Source: Zea mays
Taxonomy: Eukaryota > Streptophyta > Magnoliopsida > Poales > Poaceae
Length of the DNA: 64,000 nt
NCBI RefSeq assembly: GCF_902167145.1
Contig: NC_050097.1
Location: forward strand, 143,245,982 to 143,309,981
Direction of reading: 5' to 3'
Of this stretch, positions 33,223 through 45,085 are shown in pieces. Below the pieces are notes generated by a model, which saw nothing but the letters and a program-made list of their open reading frames with translations, searched no databases and had not been told where the DNA came from. How positions within the stretch are numbered: position 1 is the first letter of the stretch; every line of letters starts with the position of its first letter. Made by a program: the position numbers and the translations under genes.

Positions 33223-33410
33223 TTAGGGTTTGCCTCAGCTGACGCCTTCTCTCTCGCCTCTCTCGTCGCCCGCAGACGACGGCTAGGGTTTGCCGGAGCT
33301 GCGGCTCTCGCCTCTCTCTCGTCTCTCTCAGCCGTAGCCGCGGACGCTAGGGTTTGCCGCAGCTGCTGCTCTCGCCTCTCTCTTCTGCTGTCGTGCTCTC
33401 TCTCGACCCG
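33223..33410 (+). repeat. Three-copy repeat TAGGGTTTGCC + CTCTCGCCTCTCTC in a 5'-leader-like segment
   Basis: Copies start at 33223, 33283 and 33347 (period about 60-64 bp). Each has TAGGGTTTGCC (a telo-box-like motif frequent in plant gene leaders), AGCTG and CT-rich sequence. A frame from 33181 to 33570 spans it, but its composition follows the repeat. TTCTCAG/GTTTGTCCCC at about 33538 resembles a 5' splice site, so this may be a noncoding first exon. Confidence 0.55.
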
Positions 33411-33570
33411 GCGGACGAGCTCGCACTTACCCGACCTTCTCTTTCTTTTTCCTGCGACCTCGATTGGCTCTCATCTGCGAGTGAACACTTTCCCTATCCT
33501 AGATCAGCTCACCGCAGCAACAATCGCATCTTCTCAGGTTTGTCCCCCATCTAGATCTATTGTTCTTTAA

Positions 33571-34571
33571 TATTTTCTTGTATTTTTTTTGCTTCGATTA
33601 TACTAATCCTTCGGTCTTGTTGCAAGGTCATCTCCCCCTGACCTAGATTTGCTGCTTGACCTAGATTCGCTAATACCTCATACACAGGCCAGTCTTTACC
33701 TCATACTCCTCTATTTCTAAGTACATATTTGCTTATTTGTACAGTCTTAATTTCCTGAGTGTGTTTAGTTGTTGGCCTGATTGTGTGTAGTTAAGTACAT
33801 ATCTGTTTATTTTTTTTCTGTTTCCTGATTGTGTTAGTTGTAAAATAGTGTGCTTCTTTTTCTGTTTGCATCCAGATATCTTGTGTTTTTGTTCAATTAC
33901 TTCGTGCAGCACCCTTGTTTTGCATTGGAACCTCCAATCAAATATTTGATGGTACTCACTGATGTCAAAATTCACTGGCTTTCACTGTAAGATAACTACT
34001 ATTCATAAGTAGTCAGTTATATATGTTTGTTTTTTACAACTATTCATATGTGCATCCATGAGAATCATAAGGCCAGATGGATGAAAAAAATCGACAAGAC
34101 AACTAAGCTACATAATAACATGTTCAGTCATATAAAAGATTTTTTTTTGCTTAACACAATTATATAAAAAATGTGTATGTTACATCCATCTACCTGAATC
34201 CTCCCATGCCAGGTTCCCTTGATCCTAGCTAAGTATTGGTAATCTCTATGAATTGTACTAGTATGACCAGAAACATGTTGCCAAGTGTGAACTGAATGTA
34301 CATAAGATATTTTCGGTAAGTAGAAATCTGAAACTGGCATTTTGAAGTCTGTAAGTCTCAAATGCAAAGTTCCTTTGGTCCTAGACAATCTCTACATCTC
34401 AATCAGACAAATAATAATGTCTGGAGTCTGGACAAATTGTACTCCTATAGCTACAACCATAAGGGTACTCAGAAGTCCATGATTTTATGCTTGTTAAATA
34501 TATATCTGCTTGTTAAGTAAATGCTTAACTGAACTTTGCCATCTTTTAATGTTAGTATATATTAGTATATA
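33571..34571. other. AT-rich noncoding flank of element H
   Basis: T-rich, intron-like sequence without convincing frames. Its last 75 bases (from GCTTGTTAAG near 34510) are one unit of the ~115-bp repeat that resumes at 61893 after element H. ATATA at 34567-34571 is H's left target duplication. Confidence 0.6.
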
Positions 34572-36469
34572 TGTCGGGGACCATAATTAGGGGTACCCTC
34601 AAGGCTCCTAATTCTCAGCTGGTAACCCCCATCAGCATAAAGCTGCAAAGGCCTGATGGGTGCGATTAAGTCAGGGATCGGTCCATTCGAGGGACTCGAT
34701 CACGCCTCGCCCGAGCCTAGCCTCGGACAAGGGCAGCCGACCCTGGAGGATCTCCGTCTCGCCCGAGGCCCCCCTCCAGCGACGAACACATTTCCGGCTC
34801 GCCCGAGGCCCTGTCTTCGCTAAGAAGCGACCCTGACCAAATCGTCGCGCCGACTGACCAAATCGCAGGAGCATTTAATGCAAAGGTGGTCTGACACCAT
34901 TATCCTGACGCGCGCCCTTCAGTCGACAGAGCCGAAGTGACCGCAGTCACTTCGCCGCTCCACTGACCGACCTGACAGAAGGACAGCGCCGCCTGCGCCG
35001 CACCGACTGCAGTGCCACCTGACAGAGTGAGGCTGACATGCAGTCAGGCCCGACCTCAGGCGCCATAGGAAGCTCCGCTCCGCCCGACCCAGGGCTCGGA
35101 CTTGGGCTCAGCCTCTTAAGACAGCGAACTCCGCTCCGCCCGACCCAGGGCTCGGACTCGGGCTAAGCCCTAGAAGACGACGAACTCCGCTCCGCCCGAC
35201 CCAGGGCTCGGACTTGGGCTCAGCCCCTGAAGACGGCGAACTCCGCTCCGCCCGACCCAGGGCTCGGACTTGGGCTCAGCCTCTGAAGACGGCGAACTCC
35301 GCTCCGCCCGACCCAGGGCTCGGACTCGGGCTAAGCCCCGAAAGACGGCGAACTCCGCTCCGCCCGACCCAGGGCTCGGACTTGGGCTCAGCCCCTGAAG
35401 ACGGCGAACTCCGCTCCGCCCGACCCAGGGCTCGGACTCGGGCTCAGCCCCGGAAGACGGCGAACTCCGCTCCGCCCGACCCAGGGCTCGGACTCGGGCT
35501 AAGCCCCGGAAGACGACGAACTCCGCTCCGCCCGACCCAGGGCTCGGACTCGGGCTAAGCCCAGGAAGACGACGAACTCCGCTCCGCCCGACCCAGGGCT
35601 CGGACTTAGGCTCAGCCCCAGAAGACGACGAACTCCGCTTCGCCCGACCCCAGGGCTCGGACTCAGCCCTGGCCTCAGCCGACGGTCTCCGCCTTGCCCG
35701 ACCCAGGGGCTCGGACTCGACCACGGCCACGGAAGACAGACTCGACCTCGACCTCGGAGGAGCCTCCACATCGCCCAACCTAGGGCGCGGGCCGGCCACG
35801 TCAACGGGAGGCGCCATCAATACCCTGCCCCAAGTTGACTCAGGCTATGGGGAACAAGACCGGCGTCCCATCTGGCTCGCTCCGCCAGATAGGCAATGAT
35901 GGCGCCCTGCACGCTCCCTGACGACGGCAGCTCTACGCCCCCTTACGGAAGCAAGAGGACGTCAGCAAGGACTCGACAGCCCCGACAGCTGTCCCTCCGC
36001 CAGGCTCCAGCGCTCCTCCGACGGCCACGACATCACACGAACCGGGCGCCAAAACCTCTCCGGCCGCCACGATGGCGTGTACTCAGGGCGCTAGCTCTCC
36101 TCCGCTAGACACGTAGCACTCTGCTACACCTCCCATTGTACACCTGGATCCTCTCCTTACGCCTATAAAGGAAGGACCAGGGCCCTCTTAGAGAGGGTTG
36201 GCCACGCGGGGACGAGGACGAGACAGGCGCTCGCTTGAAGCCGCTCGCTCCCTCTCCCGCGTGGACGCTTGTAATCCCCTACTGCAAGCGCACCCGACCT
36301 AGGCGCGGGACGAACACGAAGGCCGCGGGATTTCCACCTCTCTCACGCCCGTCTCCGGCCACCTTTCTCCCCCCTTCGCGCTCGGCCTCGCGCTGACCCA
36401 TCTGGGCTGGGGCACGCGACGACATTTCACTCGTCGGCCCAGGGACCGCCCGGTCTCGAAACACTGACA
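34572..36469 (+). repeat. Element H 5' LTR (1898 bp)
   Basis: Starts TGTCGGGGACCATAATTAGG and ends AACACTGACA. TATA box at 36164-36170. The middle is a tandem array (see 35070-35695). It is 167 bp longer than the 3' LTR, which equals three 56-bp units. Confidence 0.95.
35070..35695. repeat. 56-bp tandem array in element H 5' LTR (10 copies plus degenerate end)
   Basis: The unit is CGCTCCGCCCGACCCAGGGC then TCGGACTYGGGCTMAGCCCC and GAAGACGRCGAACTC. CCCGACCC starts at 35083, 35139, 35195 and so on at about 56 bp. There are ten good copies and one or two degenerate ones. The reverse frame is open throughout, giving a repeated SPSPGSGGAEFVVF-type peptide, which I take to be a by-product. Confidence 0.93.
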
Positions 36470-36488
36470 GTTGGCGCGCCAGGTAGGG
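36470..36488 (+). other. Element H primer-binding site
   Basis: GTTGGCGCGCCAGGTAGGG directly follows the LTR. TTGGCGCGCCAGGTAGGG is the primer site typical of Huck/RIRE2-type elements. I do not assign the tRNA by eye. Confidence 0.85.
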
Positions 36489-36529
36489 GCCTGCTTCGTG
36501 TTGACGAACAGCTTCCCGTCAAGCTCTAG

Positions 36530-38841
36530 ATGGGCAGTCTCCAGCAACCTCTCCGGCCCAGGACGGTGCTCCATTTCGGGAGTCTTGAGTTCATGTCCTT
36601 CGACGGCAGCTACGACATGATACTCCTTCCACCGCCGTGCGACGGCGACAATGGCGATCGACAGCCCGCCCGCCGGTGGCGGAATCGACGACGTCTTCCC
36701 CGCGTGGTGGAAGAACAACATTCGAGCTCACCCCGTCCTCTCCCCCGCCGACGGAGGAGGAGGCAGGGCAACCAAGGCCAAGCAGGAGGCAGCGCCTCGT
36801 CGGCTGTCGAGCGAGTCGACGGCACCAGCGCCCCAACGGGGGGCGCGTCGGGCGTTGACCTCGCGTTTGAGACGAAGACGAGCGTCGTCTCCCCGCAACA
36901 CGCCGATTCCGTGCAAGCGGACGATGCCAGCACGCTCGCGAAAGGCTTGCTGGATGTCACCCTTGTACCTGAGACGACGGTGCAGTCAGTTCCCGACGTG
37001 ACTTCATCATCGCCCGTCGACCAAGAGGTACCGACCGATTCCCATCTCACGCCCTTTGGATTCAGCCTCGACCCGCCAAGCGGCTTCCCTTTGGCGGATG
37101 CTCTCGTAGAGGCGAGTCCAAACCCTCTGGGTTTCGTGTGCGGTCACCCTGGGACCGGCTAACGGACGTCTCGACCTACGGGCCCTCGGGGTCCGAGGAA
37201 GATGACGAGCCCGACTCCTGTTGGGATTTCTCTTGACTTGGCGACCCCAGTGCCATGCGGGACTTCATGACCGCATGCGATTACTGCCTTTCCGACTGTT
37301 CCGACGGAAGCCGTAGCCTCGGCGACGAGGACTGCGGCCCAAGCCACGAATGTTTCCACGTCGATCTAGGGGGTCCCTCCGAAGGCAACCATCTCAGTAT
37401 GCCGGAGGACGGTGATCTCCCTAGGCCGGTGCCTCGCGTTGACATCCTACGGGAGCTAGCTGTGGTCCCCGTTCAGGCGGGGGGCCATGACCCACAGCTC
37501 GAGCAACTCCGCGGGGTGCAGGCCAGGCTCGACGAGGGAGCAGGAGCGCTTGAGCCGATCCGCCGGGACGTCGGGCAGGAATGGGCGGGCCAACCTCCGG
37601 CCGGGGAAATGCGTCATCTACCCCAGGGCCTCCAACACCGCATCGCCGACGATGCCAGGATGAGGCCGCCACCCGCTTCCAGTGGGGTCGGCTAGAACCT
37701 GGCAGCAGCAGCAATGCTTCTCCACACGATGCCGGAGCCATCAACCACCGAGGGACGGCGAATCCAGGGAGAGCTCAAGAATCTCCTGGAGGACGCCGCG
37801 GTCTGACGGGCCGAGAGCTCCGCCTCCCAAAGGAAGGGGTACCCCTCGGAACATCATGCCGCGACTTCCCGATTCATGCGGGAAGCCTCGGTCCACACCG
37901 GGCGCATGCGCAACACAGCGCCTGCGGCCCCGGGTCGCCTCGGCAACGAGCATCATCACTGCGACCGTCGGGCCCACCTCGACGAGAGGGTGCGCCGAGG
38001 CTACCACCCCAGGCGTGGGGGACTCTACGACAGCGGGGAGGATCGGAGTCCCTCGCCCGAACCACCCGGTCCGCAAGCCTTTAGCCGGGCCATACGACGG
38101 GCGCCGTTCCCGACCCGGTTCTGACCCCCGACTACCATCACAAAGTACTCGGGGGAGACGAGACCGGAGCTGTGGCTCGCGGACTACCGGCTGGCCTGCC
38201 AACTGGGTGGAATGGACGATGACAACCTCATCATCCGCAACCTCCCCCTGTTCCTCTCCGACACCGCTCGCGCCTGGTTGGAGCACCTGCCTCCGGGGCA
38301 GATCTCCAACTGGGACGACCTGGTCCAAGCCTTCGCCGGCAATTTCCAGGGCACGTACGTGCGCCCTGGGAATTCCTGGGACCTCCGAAGCTGCCGACAG
38401 CAGCCGGGAGAGTCTCCCCGGGACTACATCCGGCGATTCTCGAAGCAGCGCACCGAGCTGCCCAACATCACCGACTCGGATGTCATCGGCGCATTCCTCG
38501 CTGGCACCACCTACCGCGACCTGGTGAGCAAGCTGGGTCGCAAGACCCCCACCAGGGCGAGCGAGCTGATGGACATCGCCACCAAGTTCGCCTCTGGCCA
38601 GGAGGCGGTCGAGGCTATCTTCCGGAAGGACAAGCAGCCCCAGGGCCGCCCACCGGAAGATGCCCCCGAGGCGTCAACTCAGCACGGCGCCAAGAAGAAG
38701 GGCAAGAAGAAGTCGCAAGCGAAACGCGACGCCACCGACGCGGACCTTGTGGCCGCCGCCGAGTACAAGAACCCTCGGAAACCCCCCGGAGGTGCCAATC
38801 TCTTTGACAAGATGCTCAAGGAGCCGTGCCCCTATCACTAG
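36530..38841 (+). pseudogene. Element H gag (broken)
   Basis: Start ATG 36530 (MGSLQQPLRPRTVLHFGSLE), 60 bases after the LTR. The first frame ends at 37160-37162; a frameshift near 37150 leads into a second frame used up to reverse transcriptase. That frame has stops near 37225 and at 37693-37695, 37804-37806, 38122-38124 and 38839-38841. The capsid core is DDDNLIIRNLPLFLSDTARA, WLEHLPPGQISNWDDLVQAF, SPRDYIRRFSKQRTELPNI. A lysine-rich stretch (KKKGKKKSQAKR) follows near 38690. Two of the stops follow C-to-T changes possible at CG or CAG codons. Confidence 0.87.
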
Positions 38842-39777
38842 GGGCCCGTCAAGCACACCCTTGAGGAGTGCGCCATGCTTCAGCGTCACTTCCACAGGGC
38901 CGGGCCACCCGCGGAGGGTGGCAGGGCTCGCAACGACGACAAGAAGGAAGATCACCAGGCAGGAGAGTTCCCCGAGGTCCGCGACTGCTTCATGATCTAC
39001 GGTGGGCAAGCGGCGAACGCCTCGGCTCGGCACCGCAAGCAAGAGCGTCGGGAGGTCTGTTCGGTGAAGGTGGCGACGCTAGTCTACCTAGACTGGTCCG
39101 ACAAGCCCATCACCTTCGACCAAGCCAACCATCCCGACCACGTGCCGAGCCCGGGGAAATACCCGCTCGTTGTCGACCCCGTCATCGGCAACGTCAGGCT
39201 CACCAAGGTCCTCATGGACGGAGGCAGCAGCCTCAACATCATCTACGCCGAGACCCTCGGGCTCCTGCGTGTCGATCTGTCCTCGGTCCGGGCAGGCGCT
39301 GCGCCTTTCCATGGGATCATCCCCGGGAAGCGCGTCCAGCCCCTCGGACAACTCGACCTCCCCGTCTGCTTCGGAACGCCCTCCAACTTCTGAAGGGAGA
39401 CCCTTACGTTCGAGGTGGTCGGGTTCCGAGGAACCTACCACGCGGTACTGGGGAGGCCATGCTACGCGAAGTTCATGGTCGTCCCCAACTACACCTACCT
39501 CAAGCTCAAGATGTCGGGCCCCAACGGGGTCATCACCGTCGGCCCCACGTACAAACACGCGTTCGAATGCGACGTGGAGTGCGTGGAGTACGCCGAGGCC
39601 CTCGCCGAGTCCGAGGCCCTCATCGCCGACCTGGAGAGCCTCTCTAAGGAGGTGCCAGACGTGAAGCGTCACGCCAGCAACTTCGAGCCAGCGGAGACGG
39701 TTAAGTCTGTCCCCCTCGACCCCAGCAGCGACGCCTCCAAGCAAGTCCGGATCGGCTCCGAGCTCGATCCCAAATAG
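38842..39777 (+). pseudogene. Element H protease region (broken)
   Basis: Same frame as gag. Contains KVLMDGGSSLNIIYAETLG (about 39208), the D-G-G-S variant aspartic protease site usual in plant Tat elements, then FRGTYHAVLGRPCYAKFM (about 39425), the conserved second half. Stops at TGA 39391-39393 and TAG 39775-39777 separate it from reverse transcriptase. Confidence 0.87.
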
Positions 39778-40690
39778 GAAGCAGTGCTCGTCGACTTTCT
39801 CCGCGCGAACGCCGACGTCTTCGCGTGGAGTCCCTCGGACATGCCCGGCATACCGAGGGATGTTGCCGAGCACTCGCTGGATATCCGAGCCGGGGCCCGA
39901 CCCGTCAAGCAGCCTCTGCGCCGATTCGACGAAGAAAAGCGCAGAGCCATAGGCGAGGAGATCCACAAGCTAATGGCGGCAGGGTTCATCAAAGAGGTAT
40001 TCCATCCCGAATGGCTTGCCAACCCTGTGCTTGTGAGAAAGAAAGGAGGGAAATGGCGGATGTGTGTAGACTACACTGGTCTAAACAAAGCATGTCCGAA
40101 GGTTCCCTACCCTCTGCCTCGCATCGATCAAATCGTGGATTCCACTGCTGGGTGCGAAACCCTGTCTTTCCTCGATGCCTACTCCGGGTATCACCAAATC
40201 AGGATGAAGGAGTCCGACCAGCTCGCGACTTCTTTCATCACACCCTTCGGCATGTACTGCTATGTCACCATGCCGTTCGGCTTGAGGAATGCAGGTGCGA
40301 CGTACCAGCGGTGCATGAACCATGTGTTCGGCGAACACATTGGCCAGACGGTCGAGGCCTACGTCGATGACATCGTAGTCAAGACGAGGAAAGCCTCCGA
40401 CCTCCTTTCCGACCTTGAAGTGACATTCCGATGTCTCAAGGCGAAATGCGTGAAGCTCAATCCCGAAAAGTGTGTCTTCGGGGTACCCCGAGGCATGCTC
40501 TTGGGGTTCATCGTCTCCGAGCGGGGCATCGAAGCCAACCCGGAGAAGATCGCAGCCGTCACCAGCATGGGGCCATCAAGGACTTGAAAGGCGTACAGAG
40601 AGTCATGGGATGTCTTGCGGCCCTGAGCCGTCTCATCCCGCACCTCGGCGAAAGAGGCCTGCCTCTGTACCACCTCGGGGCGAATAACGA
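39778..40690 (+). pseudogene. Element H reverse transcriptase
   Basis: Same frame to about 40570: FAWSPSDMPGIPRDVAEHSL, GGKWRMCVDYTGLNKACPK, LDAYSGYHQIRMKESDQLA, catalytic YVDD at 40360-40371, LNPEKCVFGVPRGMLLGFIV. A one-base shift near 40570 puts the thumb (DLKGVQRVMGCLAALSR) in another frame. Immediately after GLPLYHL the RNase H is missing. Confidence 0.9.
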
Positions 40691-41275
40691 TTCCCCCGAA
40701 AGCCTTCTCCCGAGACCTGCATCAACCCTCCGTCAAGATCGACGACACGCCCGAGCCCGAGGCCCCCTCGGCCCAGCCCGAGGTACCCTTGGCTCGATCC
40801 GAGGTACCCACGGTTCGACCCGAGGTACCCTCGGCCCCCGAGGGTGAGGCACTGCGCGTCGAGGATGAGCGAAGCGGGGTCACGCCTAATCGAAACTGGC
40901 AGACCCCGTACCTGCAATATCTCCACCGAGGAGAGCTGCCCCTCGACCGAGCCAAAGCTCGGCGGTTGGCGCAGCGCGCCAAGTCGTTCATCTTGCTGGG
41001 AGATGGGAAGGAGCTCCACCACCGCAGCCCCTCAGGCTTCCTCCAGTGATGCATTTCCATCGCCAAAGGACAGGAGCCCCTACGAGAGGTACACTCTGGG
41101 GCTTGCGACCATCGTGTAGCACCCCGAGCCCTTGTTGGAGACTCCCGGGGGCTACACGCACCCCAAGGAAGGGCCACTTGTCATCGCCAAAATTCTGAAG
41201 CCCGGAACAAACGAACTGGCCGACAGTCAAGGCGAGGTCTGCACCAACACTTCGAACGTGTAACAGCTACGTCGC
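40691..41275 (+). pseudogene. Element H RNase H/integrase remnant (internal deletion)
   Basis: RNase H domains expected after RT are gone; the sequence goes into a short GAGGTACCC-rich repeat (about 40770-40830). Then comes the linker normally between RNase H and integrase (TPYLQYLHRGELPLDRAKAR, about 40905) and the start of the integrase zinc module (REVHSGAC, about 41080). The integrase catalytic core is absent. The very C-terminal segment (VIAKILKPGTNELADSQGEV, about 41175) follows within ~60 bases. So at least two deletions removed the catalytic parts. Confidence 0.75.
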
Positions 41276-41735
41276 CTCTACCCTTAAGATGCTTTCAAGT
41301 TGTTCGCTTACCTCGCCCCCACGCAAGTTTTAGTCATCAAGGAAGGGTCAGCCTTGCCTCAGTAGAGCCCGACCCTCCCTCGGGGGCTAAAAAGGGGGGG
41401 AACCCCTCTGCGTCAAAATTTTCAATCGGAAAGGCTTTTGCGTTCCCCCGGCTATGTCGGAAGCAGGACCCCAAGGAGCGAACGCGGGTGCATGTAAGTG
41501 GCAAGGCTGAATGAGCCGAGGGACTCCTACGCCTCTGGGTTACGGACACCTCACTCGTCACCCGCCACGAAAAGTGACTCCTACTTGGGGAAGCCACCCT
41601 GCTACTGACAGGCGGGGCCGGACACGCAAAACGAAAGGGAAAGGAGCACAACTTTATGCAACGATAATAAAGTGTTCAGGCCTCAGCGGCCGCAGAAAGA
41701 CACACGTGCATCCAATAGAAACTGCTCCGACAGAG
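41276..41735. other. Element H sense 3' untranslated region
   Basis: Downstream of the pol remnant: CCCTCGGGGGCTAAAAAGGG (about 41377) is a purine-rich motif like the later polypurine tract. No convincing frame on the sense strand; the antisense gene ends at its right border. Confidence 0.6.
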
Positions 41736-44700
41736 TTAGGCGTCGCCCGGGGAAGGAGTCGCGCCTTCGGCTTCGTCCCCGCCTTCGGCAAAGTCCATCC
41801 CGGCTTCGGACGACGGCGCAGGCGGGAGAATCTCTGCCTCGAAGGTGGTCGCCAGCACTGCGCTCGGACCCGCGGCGGCCGCATCGAGCCTCTGGACTTC
41901 TGCCAGGGCGGCTTCATCTTCGTCAGGAAGGCAATACCCCTCGCTGACCCGCTCCAGGTCCACGACGTAGTGGGAAGCGAGCACGGCGAAGGCCCGCCTG
42001 ACGCCGTGGTGTAGCGCCTCGTGGAGTCTGCCGCGCACATGATCGCCCAAGGCCTGCAGGCGACTTTGAGGGGAGCTTCCTGAGGGGACGTCGCCGAAGC
42101 CAAGGACCCGGCAGAAGTCCGAGACGGCCTCAGACATGGCCGCGTGGTCGGCCTCCCTCTCCTCGGCCGCCCCGGCAAGCGCCTCGGCAAGCGCCTTGGC
42201 GGACTCATCAAGGGCGGACTCGAGCTCTGCGAGCAGCTAGAACGAAAGATCTCAAACACAAGCGGAGGAAACAAGCTGAAACGAAAACCGAAAATGGCCA
42301 GGGCGTACCTCCGGCTCGGGCACGCTGCTCCGAGGCTGCGACCTGGGCTACGGCTAGGTCGGCTGCAAGGGCTCCAGCCCGGCTTTCGGCCTCGGCAGCC
42401 CGGCCCCGAGATTGGTCCCGCTCATTGACGATCTGGTCGAACTCCGACTGCTGTCGTCGCACTTCTGCGCGTGCCGCTGCCGCCTCTGCGCGTGTCGCCG
42501 CCGCCTCGGCTCTCAGATCGGTGCAGAGCAACCGAAGGTCCGCCACCTCGGCGCCCTGCTGAGAGAGGCGCGCAGTAGCCTCGGCGAGCGAGGTCCTCAG
42601 GGATCACAGCGAGCCCCAGACGTCGACCTCATGGCGGATGAACGACGACTTGGCGGCGCTCAGATCCGTCTGATCCTGAGGGAAGGAAGCGGGGCGTCAC
42701 AAAAGACGCCTTGGTCACAAAAAAGGTATGCCTGAAACCGTTACCTGGAGGATTTTGGGGACGTCCCTACAGAAAACCTCCAGCGACGACCAGAGCGACC
42801 CCACCGTTGCTTCGGCACACTCGCAGAGCTCGTCCCAGGACTGCTCCTCCCGCTCATCGTCGAGAACGAAGAAGGGATCCAAGGCCTCATGGGTCCGGAA
42901 CCGGAGCAACTGGCGCCGACACTCGGAGCTCCGCCGCACAGCGACAAGGCTGCCGCTCGGCGGGACGGATCGCGTCTCCACGCCCCCTCCTCCGAGGCAC
43001 CGAGCGCCGACGCCTCGGCCATCTCAGCGTCGGCAGCAACAGGTCGCTCTCCGACTGGGACGACAGCGACTTCAGTAGCAACAGGTGCCAGCACCGCCGG
43101 CACGTCCGGTGGGGCCGGGGCCACGTCCGCGTCAGCCGCCTCCTCTAGCACGATGGCCGCCTCGGCAGAAGAGCCGGCCTCGGGAACTCGCTCCACGGCG
43201 ACTGGTGCCGCCTGAGCCCCCTGCTGTGGAGCGCCTTGCGAGAAGGTCAGCTGAACGGCAAGGCCCGGAGCGGCGCCGGCTACGGAAGCCGACGCCGTCT
43301 TAAGGGCCTTTCGGGGAGCCAGATCGGTCAGGCCATGGCTTCGCTTGCTGAGGAGGAAAGAAAAATCGCGGTCGGGACATACGAATGAAAAGCCAGGACG
43401 AAGACGTTCCAAGATACTTACCCGCTCCGGGCCATGATCAACCGTGCCTGAGGGGAGGTCTCTCGGATCTCGACCCCCGAAGGCGCCGCCGAGGTCCGCC
43501 TCGCCGGCAGCTTCGGCACCACCCTTGCTTTGGGCGCCTTGGATGCCCGGGAGACGGACTGCCCAGGCACTGCCACGGCGACCTGAGGGTCGCTCTCCTG
43601 CGCTGTCGGCGTTGGCGACGGCTCTCGGGGAACAGACGCCTCGTCCTGGCTCCCCGGGGTCACCTCAACTCCCCCGGCCGAGGGGTCAAGTACCCTCTCG
43701 GTCTGCCCCCGCTCTTCGGGCCGGGACCTCGGCGTCCCGACTCCGGGGACTGACGGCATCAACCCACTCGGGGGCTGGCTCGACGGCTCCTGGACTAACC
43801 TCAAGCCAGGGCTGAAGCCGAGGCGGGCAGCCATGTCGTCTTCCTCGTCATCATCTTCATCATCGTCGTCGTCATCAGGCGTTTCCGGTGACGGCTCCCT
43901 CGAGAGCCCCTCCCTCTCCTGCCGATGACGGAGCTTTTCCAAGGCGTCTCGAGCCCGCATCCGCTCGCGGGCCCGGGCCTTCTCCGCGTCCTTCTTTTTC
44001 TTCTTCTCCTCCGCGGCAACCCGCCGCGCTGCTCGGTCCACCGCATCCTGCGGGACCCGTGGCAGGGAAGGCTTGTGCCACCCTACCTCCTGGAGACGGA
44101 TGGAAGTCCCGACCATAAGAACCAGGGGCAACCCGACGCAAGAAGAAGGAAGGAGCGGACACTCACCAGAGTCACGCACCCTTGGTCAGGGCGCATCAAG
44201 GGTTGGGAGAAGGCACTGGTGTCTGGTTTTCCCAACGCGACGGCCACCCGCCCGTGGAGAATGTCGAAGGGAAGAGGATCCGAGGACATCCGCGAGCCCT
44301 CCAAGTCAGCCTCCGGTGTCATCTCCCAAAGCGGCAACCGTCGCTCCGCCAAGGGAAGCACCCTCCAGCGGTGGATGGCGGCAATCACTCCCGCGGCGGT
44401 GAGTCCCCCTTTCCGCAACGCCTCCAAGGCCTTGAGAAGGGGTTCGAGGTTCTTCTGTCTTTCGTGCGGGGTCCCGTGGCGCCAAGCATCGGCGGCGACG
44501 GTGACCACTCGCTGGGAAAACGGCGGGAGCAACTCGCCGTCATTCCGGAGGTAGAACCACCGACGCTGCCACCCTTTATTCGAGGACGCAAGGATGGCGG
44601 GAATATACAGCGACGCCCGCGACTGCCTCAGCTGGAGGATGCAGCCGCCGGCCCGCACTGCCGCGTGAACCTTTCTCTCCCCCGTCGGCGAAGCAAAAAG

Positions 44701-45085
44701 CTCCACGGAAAAGACATGAGTCCACAAGTCTAAGTGGGGGGCGATCCCCAAGTACCCCTCACACACCGCTACGAAGATGGCGGCCTGCGAGATGGAGTTG
44801 GGGCTGAGGTTGTGCAACTCCACCCCGTAGTGGTGCAGGATCGCCCGCATAAAGCGGCTCGCCGGCACACCGAATCCCTGCTCGTGGAAGGAGACGAAGC
44901 TCACGATGTACCCCGGCGGTGGGGACGGAGCGGCTCCGCTCACAGGGGGGAATCCATTCCGGCCGCTTCTCATCAGAGAGAGGGCGAAGTAAACCCTCAG
45001 CAACAAGATCCTCCAGATCACCCGCCGTCACTGTGGAGAAAGGCCATGGTTCGCGCGGCGAGATGATGGTCACCCGGTCGGCCAT
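41736..45085 (-). pseudogene. Antisense accessory gene of element H (Transposase_28-like N-terminus, coiled-coil C-terminus), likely spliced
   Basis: On the minus strand, starting ATG 45085 (MADRVTIISPREPWPFSTVT). A frame change near 44950 leads to the domain with HEQGFGVPASRFMRAILHHY and GVELHNLSPNSISQAAIFVA, the same pattern as C's antisense ORF and like PF04195. Then come a charged K/E/R stretch (EEKKKKKDAEKARARERMRA), an acidic run, proline/serine-rich sequence (43418-44130), an alanine-rich block (42741-43412), a coiled coil (LRAEAAATRAEAAAARAEVR, 42546-42310) and a final block ending at 41736. Between the last two, GT 42308-42307 and AG 42228-42227 would remove 82 bp and keep phase. Function unknown; several breaks mean this copy may be dead. 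Confidence 0.68.

Noticed and set aside
33181..33570. 129-codon plus-strand frame
   Set aside because: Leucine/serine/alanine-rich peptide generated by the CT-rich leader repeats; it crosses a probable splice donor and shows no domain.
35170..35820. Long minus-strand frame across the Huck-like LTR (repeated SPSPGSGGAEF-type peptide)
   Set aside because: It is the translation of the 56-bp array. A 56-bp unit is not a multiple of three, and the frame stays open only because of GC-rich composition; there is no start context or homology.
38868..39966. Long alternative frames on both strands across element H gag-protease
   Set aside because: High-GC coding DNA leaves other frames open; only the frame with the D-G-G-S protease and RT motifs is conserved.
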